Source: Solobacterium sp. UBA1789 (lineage in GTDB: Bacteria > Bacillota_I > Bacilli_A > Erysipelotrichales > Erysipelotrichaceae). From it: a stretch of 20,729 bases of DNA. Positions 7,459-12,747 of this stretch are shown here, in pieces. Positions within the stretch are counted from its first letter, which is position 1. Every line of letters begins with the position of its first letter. The DNA is taken from the NCBI GenBank assembly GCA_002314515.1, contig DCGB01000064.1:1305-22033 (forward strand). Reading direction: 5' to 3'. Position numbers and translations under genes: made by a program. Under the pieces are notes generated by a model. It was not told where the DNA came from. It saw only the letters and a program-made list of their open reading frames with translations, and searched no databases.

Positions 7459-8274
7459 ATGAAGTATTTTCTGTTGGGACAGGCATTATTGATTATTATT
7501 TTTGGTTTTTCCTATTATATATCCCGTTGTTTTTTTAGCAGGAAGGCTGTTGATAAGAAAAAAAAGAAAATTATTTTATCGACAGCAGGTATAGGTATTT
7601 TTCTCATATTTGTTTTACTTCTGGTTTTTGACAACATTTATTATCGCAGTGGCGATATCGCTAAGAAAGCCTTAGAGGGTAATGATAAGGTCAGAGTTGA
7701 AAAAGCAGGAAATGTTTATTTTTTTGATGGTCAAAAAGAGGATAAGGCAATAATCTTTTATCCTGGCGGGAAGGTCGATTATCTGGCTTATGCACCATTG
7801 ATGATGAAACTGGCAGAAGGTGGTTATGACTGTTTTCTGATTGAGATGCCGTTTCAGCTGGCAATCTTTAATAAGAATGCGGCTGCTTCGGTGATAAAGA
7901 AATATGATTACGACCACTGGTTTATCGCTGGTCATTCACTTGGTGGTATTGCTGCATCGGCTTTTGCAGCAGAAAACAGCGATATTTTTGATGGTATTAT
8001 CATGCTGGCATCATATTCAACTATTGAAATTCCTGATGACCTGGTCTATTGTTCTATTTATGGCAGTAATGACGGCTGTCTTGATAAGGATGTCTATGAT
8101 AATTTACGACTTCTGTGGCCCAGGGAGCATCTTGAAGTGGTCATTAATGGTGGCAATCATTCGCAGTTTGGTGACTATGGTTTACAGAAGGGTGATAATG
8201 AGGCCAGTGTTTCAGCAGATGAGCAGTTGACAATGACGCTTATGGCGATAGTGAGTTGTTTTGAGTATGATTGA
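7459..8274 (+). CDS. Membrane-anchored alpha/beta hydrolase
   Basis: Serine hydrolase of the alpha/beta fold, substrate unknown. The 271 residues begin with two hydrophobic helices (about 2-22 and 38-59) separated by a Lys/Arg-rich turn (RKAVDKKKKK), so the protein is probably anchored at the membrane with the catalytic domain following the second helix. The nucleophile elbow is GHSLGG (S160), the acid probably D205 in YGSNDG and the histidine H234 in GGNHSQFG; all three are in proper order. The oxyanion-side motif is IFYPGGKVDY. No strong ribosome site is visible, and the start lies 6 bases after the acetyltransferase stop, which suggests translational coupling. It could be an esterase, lipase-like enzyme or dienelactone-hydrolase relative. 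Confidence 0.85.
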   Translation: MKYFLLGQALLIIIFGFSYYISRCFFSRKAVDKKKKKIILSTAGIGIFLIFVLLLVFDNIYYRSGDIAKKALEGNDKVRVEKAGNVYFFDGQKEDKAIIFYPGGKVDYLAYAPLMMKLAEGGYDCFLIEMPFQLAIFNKNAAASVIKKYDYDHWFIAGHSLGGIAASAFAAENSDIFDGIIMLASYSTIEIPDDLVYCSIYGSNDGCLDKDVYDNLRLLWPREHLEVVINGGNHSQFGDYGLQKGDNEASVSADEQLTMTLMAIVSCFEYD

Positions 8275-8943
8275 TATCAATAAAATTGAAAATTTAGGCA
8301 TTAAGATGGTTTTGATGCGGGTACAGCCGATATCCTTGAACAGGATGATGAGGGTATTTTTGTCTATGATAGAGTAAGTGAGGGCTATCTGCTTTCGACA
8401 TCGAATATTTAAAAGGGCGAAGAGTGGATGTTGAAACATCAGGATAGACATTATCATCTGTTTTCGGTTGTTGGTGATGATTTAAAAGATGTGCTTCTAA
8501 AACACTTTCATTTTAATAAGCGCCTTGATTGTTTGCAGTTTGCCTATTTAAAAAAAGATATCAGTTTACCAGAAAGTGATCTGCATGTCAGAGTGGCTGA
8601 TAATGATGATATCAGATTTATTGCCGATAATTATGATAGCCTTGATGAGGAAGAAATAAAAATAATTGTTGGTCGTAAGAAGCTGTTGATTGGTGAAGTA
8701 AATGGTCAAAGAGTGGGCTTTATTGGTGAGCACCTTGAAGGCAGTATGGGTTTATTATATGTTCTTGAAGAATATCGCAAGTCTCATTATGGATCATATC
8801 TGGAGGCTTATAAGATAAAAGAGATGTTAAAAGAGGGTTTCATTCCCTTTGGTCAGGTTGTCTGGGGTAATGAAAAGTCAATGAATATGCAGAAGAAACT
8901 GGGTATGACTGCCAGTGATATACCGGTTTACTGGTTTTTCTGA
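8267..8943 (+). pseudogene. GNAT acetyltransferase, decayed (frameshift plus in-frame stop)
   Basis: An ATG at 8267, overlapping the hydrolase stop, starts MIDINKIENLGIK. At about 8306-8308 the reading must shift by one base to continue as GFDAGTADILEQDDEGIF, then VYDRVSEGYLLSTSN. A TAA at 8410-8412 then interrupts before KGEEW. From ATG 8428 a 171-codon frame remains, ending in the conserved GFIPFGQVVWGNEKSMNMQKKLGM and YWFF. I recognise the full arrangement (N-terminal domain with a DDG-V-YD segment, then GNAT core) as a common Firmicutes acetyltransferase family, so the upstream part looks like lost coding sequence. The acetyl-CoA loop is also altered: EYRKSHYG, where R-x-x-G-x-G is expected. 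The remaining frame may still be translated (GAAGAG near 8419), but with its N-terminal domain cut off. The tail overlaps mnmM by 16 bases, tail to tail. Confidence 0.7.
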
Positions 8944-9458
8944 TTCAGTTTATATATTGCTGTTAAAGGCTCGTTTTCATGACGATACTGCCGATATGTT
9001 TCTATTGGGAGGATGTTGTTATCAATGAGATATTTACTGATGCGTAAATATTCATCTTTTCCGCCTTCCTGTCCCCGATAAAAGGATATAACAAGATAGC
9101 CATTGCATAGTTCAATGGCTTTTTTAATTGCGGAGAGTGTTGTTGAGGCTTTGGTTAATGATTGAGAGGATGAATCAGGTAAATAGCCAAGATTAAAAAT
9201 AAAAAGATAAATTTTGTCTTTAATGTATTTATCAATATTCTGATGGTCATCGTTGATATAGATGATATTATTGAAATCTTTACAGCGTTCTCTGGTTCTG
9301 ATGATTGCTTCTTTGGAGATATCGATGGCATAGACATTTCTGGCGTGTTTTGCCAGAAAGAAAGTATCATTACCATTTCCACAGGTCATATCGACAACAC
9401 ATTTATCATCAAGTGGAAGACCCTTGAGATACTTGTGAATAAAAGTATTATTGTTCAT
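8928..9458 (-). CDS. mnmM: tRNA 5-aminomethyl-2-thiouridine methyltransferase MnmM (YtqB)
   Basis: SAM-dependent methyltransferase that converts nm5s2U to mnm5s2U at wobble position 34 of tRNAs, the last step of the pathway in many Gram-positive bacteria lacking MnmC. The 176 residues carry the Rossmann SAM motif VDMTCGNGNDT (22-32), the acidic strand end AIDISKEA, the family-specific FNLGYLP (88-94) and SFYRGQEGGKDEY near 125-137. The start ATG at 9456-9458 overlaps the end of mnmL by 11 bases and has a CAGGG site about 9 bases upstream. The pairing with a radical SAM gene of the YtqA group matches the described mnmL-mnmM operon of B. subtilis and streptococci. The D-S-S-S-Q-S stretch after NLGYLP differs from the usual G-G-D-K run of YtqB proteins. 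Confidence 0.92.
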   Translation of the reverse strand: MNNNTFIHKYLKGLPLDDKCVVDMTCGNGNDTFFLAKHARNVYAIDISKEAIIRTRERCKDFNNIIYINDDHQNIDKYIKDKIYLFIFNLGYLPDSSSQSLTKASTTLSAIKKAIELCNGYLVISFYRGQEGGKDEYLRISKYLIDNNILPIETYRQYRHENEPLTAIYKLNQKNQ

Positions 9459-10383
9459 AATATTTGCCCTGCCAGGTATCTTTTTCTTTCATGAGTTTAT
9501 CAATATCATTGAGAATGGTTGTTTTATTAAGGACCCAGTCGGGGACTATGAGTTCTTTTATCAGAGGATCACCAGTCAGCCTTTGTAAGATAATGTCGGG
9601 TTTTAATCTTTCGAGCTGACTGACGACGATGTCAATATATTCTTCTCTACTGATAATAGGAAAAGGTTCTGAATTATAGATTTCAGCTAATTTTGTTTCT
9701 TTTAGAACCTGCATCATATGAATTTTAAGGGCATGAAAAGACAGTTTGTTGATTTCGTATATGTTATTTAACATGTCTTCTTTGGTTTCATAGGGTAAAC
9801 CATTGATGAGGTGGAGACAGACTCTGATTTTTGTTGATGATAGTTTATTCAGGAGAATTCTGACATCATTAAAATCATATTGACGATTAAGATAGTTTCT
9901 GTCACCTTTGGTGCTTTGGATGCCGATTTCCAGCCAGATAGTTTTGTATTGGCATAGCGAATCCAGATAGGCAATTTTTTCATCATCCAGGCAGTCGGGT
10001 CTGGTGGCTATGGCTATTTCGGCGACTTCGTCCATGGTGATGAAGTCTTTTAACATTTCTTTGATTTTTAAAAGGGGTCCATAGGTGTTGGAAAAGGATT
10101 GAAAGTAGGGGATATATTTCTGATTGGGCCATTTGCGGTCCATAATTTCTTTGTTTTCCTGATATTGTTTCTGAATTTCTTCACCAATATGCGGGTTGGC
10201 GTCGCCTGATCCTTTTCCTGAACAAAAAATACAGCCACCATAGCCTTTGGTGCCATCACGATTGGGACAGGTAAAATGACCATCAAGACTTATTTTGGCA
10301 ACTTTGCAGCCATAGGTACTTTTTAGATAGTAGTTAAAGGTCTGATATCTTTTGTTGTCTAGGGAATAGGGATAGGGATTCAT
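9448..10383 (-). CDS. mnmL: Radical SAM protein MnmL (YtqA/YhcC family)
   Basis: Radical SAM enzyme reported to act, with MnmM, in converting cmnm5s2U to mnm5s2U on tRNA in Firmicutes; the chemistry is not fully settled. The 311 residues match the family length. The cluster cysteines are C39, C51 and C54 (FTCPNRDG ... GGCIFCSG), the wide CX11CX2C spacing typical of this family rather than CX3CX2C. Further family features are YFQSFSNTYGP, IATRPDCLDDE, WLEIGIQS and HLINGLPYETKEDM. The start at 10381-10383 has no ribosome site, and an extended -10 box ends 7 bases before it, which suggests a leaderless message. It is the first gene of a two-gene operon with mnmM. Confidence 0.92.
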   Translation of the reverse strand: MNPYPYSLDNKRYQTFNYYLKSTYGCKVAKISLDGHFTCPNRDGTKGYGGCIFCSGKGSGDANPHIGEEIQKQYQENKEIMDRKWPNQKYIPYFQSFSNTYGPLLKIKEMLKDFITMDEVAEIAIATRPDCLDDEKIAYLDSLCQYKTIWLEIGIQSTKGDRNYLNRQYDFNDVRILLNKLSSTKIRVCLHLINGLPYETKEDMLNNIYEINKLSFHALKIHMMQVLKETKLAEIYNSEPFPIISREEYIDIVVSQLERLKPDIILQRLTGDPLIKELIVPDWVLNKTTILNDIDKLMKEKDTWQGKYYEQ

Positions 10384-10390
10384 ATAATTA

Positions 10391-10420
10391 ATTCTAGCAC
10401 TTGTATTATTTGGGAGTGAA
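10391..10420 (-). promoter_or_regulatory. mnmL-mnmM promoter, possibly giving a leaderless mRNA
   Basis: On the minus strand TTCACT (10415-10420), an 18-base spacer and TAGAAT (10391-10396) preceded by TGC form an extended -10 promoter. The expected start of transcription is at or next to the ATG at 10383. No Shine-Dalgarno sequence is present in the gap. Confidence 0.55.
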
Positions 10421-10423
10421 TAG

Positions 10424-10432
10424 TGATATAAT
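10424..10432 (+). promoter_or_regulatory. GH3 gene promoter, extended -10
   Basis: TG-A-TATAAT (10424-10432) is a consensus extended -10 element about 42 bases before the GH3 start codon. A good -35 is not seen at 17 bases (TATTAT); TTGTAT at 10401-10406 is 20 bases away. It lies back to back with the mnmL promoter. Confidence 0.6.
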
Positions 10433-10473
10433 AAACAACGGTTTAGTATTATTTTTGTATATGGAGGATGATT

Positions 10474-12483
10474 ATGGTAACAAGAAAAGAAACTTACGAT
10501 GAGATTCAGGATTGGACTGATCGTGGTAATCGGGCTTTAGCACAGCTGGATGCAGATTCTTTACATGCCAGAGAAGTTTCTGATGCCTTACTGGTGTCTA
10601 TCTGTCAGGCAAATAAGGATACAGAATATGGTAAAAAATATCATTTTGATGAGGTTAAGTCTTATGAGGATTATAAGCGTTTAGTTCCGCTTTCTGATTA
10701 TGATGATTATCAGCCTTATATTGAGAGAATGATAGAAAATAATGAGAAGGATTTAATTACTTCCAGTCCAATTAAGTATTATGCCATTACTTCCGGTTCT
10801 TCAGGTAAGAAGAAGAGATTGCCGGTTACTCAGTTCCTGCTGGATATCTATAGTGATTATAGTGTCTATCGTTTCTATGCCGGTAGTGATAACTATATGA
10901 AGGAAAAGTTCAATAGCCGGATGCCTAGGACTAAGGGCTTTGATACTTTGGAGGTTCGTAATAAGAAGCTTTCCAATGGTGTTTATGCCGGTGTTATTTC
11001 TGGTCTGGCTGTTACTGAGGTTAAGGATAGTCTGCATATCGTTAATACTTCGCCTACAGAGATCATGTTTCCTGAGGAGGAGATGGATTGCCGTTATCTG
11101 AAGATTCTTTTTGCCTTGAGAGAAAGAGATCTGGCGCTTATCAATACCGTTTTCATGACGCATATTATTGATATCATGACTTTTATGACTAATAACTGGA
11201 AGCTTTTTGTTGAAGATATCCGCGTTGGTAAGATTAATAAGGATGTCGTTATTCCTGATCATCTGAGAAAGAAATTTGAGGATATGATGGAGGCTGATCC
11301 GGAGCGTGCTGATGAACTGGAAAATGAATTTTCCAGGGGTTTTGATACACCGATTATTCCTAGAATCTGGCCAAATCTGGTGGATATTGTAGCTATTGGC
11401 ACCGGTTCTTTTGCTCCATTTACGGCAAAGATGCGGACATATATGGGTGATCAGATTTCCCTTGATTATCATGTCTATGGTGCTTCTGAGGGTATGTTTG
11501 CCTGTTCAAGAAGACCAGAGCAGACGCAGTATATGTTAATCATCAATGGTGGTTATTATGAATTTATTCCACTTGAGACTGATGATCCAAAGGATATTAC
11601 AACTTTTGATAAGCTGGAACCTGGTAAGGAATATGAAATGGTTTTGACTAATAATTCAGGTCTATATCGTTATCGTATCAAGGATGTTATCAGATGCACT
11701 GGTTATTACAATGATATTCCACTGGTTGAGTTTGCGTTCAGAAAGAGTCAGATGGTTTCGATTGCAGGTGAAAAGATGACAGAAAATGATTTCACCTGGG
11801 CAACAGATGAAACTTCTAAGGTCATTGGTAATCATATTGATGATTATGCCTTATATGTTGATTATGACAAGCAGCCAGCAGGTATGGTTCTGTTTACTCA
11901 GTTTGAAAGAAGAGCTCCACAGGATAAGAAGGAAGAATATCGTTCAATTCTTGAGCAGAAGATGGGTGAGGTTTCACCGGATTTCTTTGAGGAAGTACGT
12001 GATAAGGAAATTGCCAAGCCTTTATTAAATTATTTATATGATCAGACTAATGAATTATATCGTGATCTGATGATTATTCAGGGTACAATTCCTAATCAGA
12101 TTAAGCCGGTTAGAATCATTGATTCCAAGTTTAAGCGTGATTTCTTCTTTGCCATGGTTGATGATGGACGTGAGGATGAAGGTAAGGCTGTTTTCACTAA
12201 GAAGCTGAATGCTAAGGTTTTATCTTATAAGATCAGCGGTGGTATTGATGCCTTAAATGCTGAAGACTTTGATAATGATATCAAAGAGGCTATTAAGGAC
12301 TGTGATTCCGTAGAGTTTGATTTATCGGAAGTTGATTTCCTTTCACCTGCTGCTTTGAGAACTGTTATTGCGGTTTATCAGGCTTTAATTAAGCGTGGTT
12401 CAACTTCACTTGTTAAGTACAATGATTATGTTGAAAAACTCTTTAAGGTTTGTGGTTTAAATGATTTTGTAACAATTAAATAA
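10474..12483 (+). CDS. GH3-family acyl-acid amido synthetase with C-terminal STAS-like domain
   Basis: GH3 enzymes are adenylate-forming ligases that activate a carboxylic acid with ATP and join it to an amino acid; bacterial members are mostly uncharacterised. The 669 residues show the nucleotide loop TSGSSGKKK (106-114), the YGASEG motif (335-340) and the highly typical GLYRYRIKDVIRCTGYYN block (396 onward), followed by EFAFRKSQMVSIAGEKMTE. After about residue 580 comes an extra 90-residue domain resembling STAS/anti-sigma-antagonist domains: ISGGIDALNAEDF, VEFDLSEVDFLSPAALR and a closing LFKVCGLNDFVTI. The position of the phosphorylated serine of SpoIIAA appears to be P625. The ATG at 10474 is chosen because GGAGG (10463-10467) is 6 bases upstream; the ATG at 10468 has no spacing. 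A terminator follows. The fusion is seen; its function is unknown. Confidence 0.88.
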   Translation: MVTRKETYDEIQDWTDRGNRALAQLDADSLHAREVSDALLVSICQANKDTEYGKKYHFDEVKSYEDYKRLVPLSDYDDYQPYIERMIENNEKDLITSSPIKYYAITSGSSGKKKRLPVTQFLLDIYSDYSVYRFYAGSDNYMKEKFNSRMPRTKGFDTLEVRNKKLSNGVYAGVISGLAVTEVKDSLHIVNTSPTEIMFPEEEMDCRYLKILFALRERDLALINTVFMTHIIDIMTFMTNNWKLFVEDIRVGKINKDVVIPDHLRKKFEDMMEADPERADELENEFSRGFDTPIIPRIWPNLVDIVAIGTGSFAPFTAKMRTYMGDQISLDYHVYGASEGMFACSRRPEQTQYMLIINGGYYEFIPLETDDPKDITTFDKLEPGKEYEMVLTNNSGLYRYRIKDVIRCTGYYNDIPLVEFAFRKSQMVSIAGEKMTENDFTWATDETSKVIGNHIDDYALYVDYDKQPAGMVLFTQFERRAPQDKKEEYRSILEQKMGEVSPDFFEEVRDKEIAKPLLNYLYDQTNELYRDLMIIQGTIPNQIKPVRIIDSKFKRDFFFAMVDDGREDEGKAVFTKKLNAKVLSYKISGGIDALNAEDFDNDIKEAIKDCDSVEFDLSEVDFLSPAALRTVIAVYQALIKRGSTSLVKYNDYVEKLFKVCGLNDFVTIK

Positions 12484-12508
12484 AGTATGACACGGTCATA
12501 CTTTTTTT
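12484..12508 (+). terminator. Intrinsic terminator of the GH3 gene
   Basis: AGTATGAC (12484-12491) and GTCATACT (12495-12502) make a perfect 8-bp stem with loop ACG, followed by a run of T to 12508. It starts within the stop codon of the GH3 gene and separates it from the leuS promoter. Confidence 0.9.
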
Positions 12509-12509
12509 A

Positions 12510-12538
12510 TTGCAAAAAGGTCTTTTTCTCATTATCAT
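12510..12538 (+). promoter_or_regulatory. leuS T-box transcript promoter
   Basis: TTGCAA (12510-12515) and TATCAT (12533-12538) are separated by 17 bases and sit just after the upstream terminator, so transcription would start near 12545 and include the whole T-box leader. Confidence 0.55.
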
Positions 12539-12544
12539 TAAGTA

Positions 12545-12733
12545 GTAATCGTTAAAAGTATTAGTCTGTAAGTATTTTTGAAGAGAGTTTCCGTTTGGTG
12601 TAAGGAAATAGATGAAAGCAGATGAACTCGTTTAATATGGTGATTAAGCGTGTGCTCGCGATAAGAGCAGGAGTAATAAATTAAGGTGGTACCTCGCGTT
12701 TTATGCGACCTTGTGACTGCCTTTTTTATTTTT
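12545..12733 (+). promoter_or_regulatory. T-box riboswitch, leucine (CUC specifier)
   Basis: Transcription antitermination leader that senses uncharged tRNA-Leu. The conserved T-box sequence is TTAAGGTGGTACCTCGCG (12681-12698); its UGGU bulge complements the ACCA end of a tRNA with discriminator A, as tRNA-Leu has. Stem I contains AGAGAG (12583-12588), the distal TTTCC/GGAAA hairpin with a GGTG-containing loop (about 12588-12607), and the specifier segment GAACTC with CTC, a leucine codon, at 12627-12629. Stem III is TGCTC/GAGCA (12653-12669). The terminator form can pair AAGGT and CGC with GCG and ACCTT up to 12712, followed by a T-rich tract from 12722. The context in front of leuS agrees with the specifier. 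Confidence 0.95.
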
Positions 12734-12747
12734 TGGAGGATATTATT

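Noticed and set aside
7904..8230. A 108-codon plus-strand frame inside the alpha/beta hydrolase gene
   Set aside because: The other frame carries the catalytic Ser, Asp and His in order; this one shows no family pattern.
10801..11472. A 223-codon open frame on the minus strand inside the GH3 gene
   Set aside because: It is fully antisense to a strongly conserved GH3 core, has no ribosome site or recognisable domain, and arises from the codon bias of the real gene.
12703..12747. Upstream in-frame start for leuS
   Set aside because: It would begin inside the T-box terminator; the ATG at 12748 follows GGAGG and matches the usual LeuRS N-terminus.
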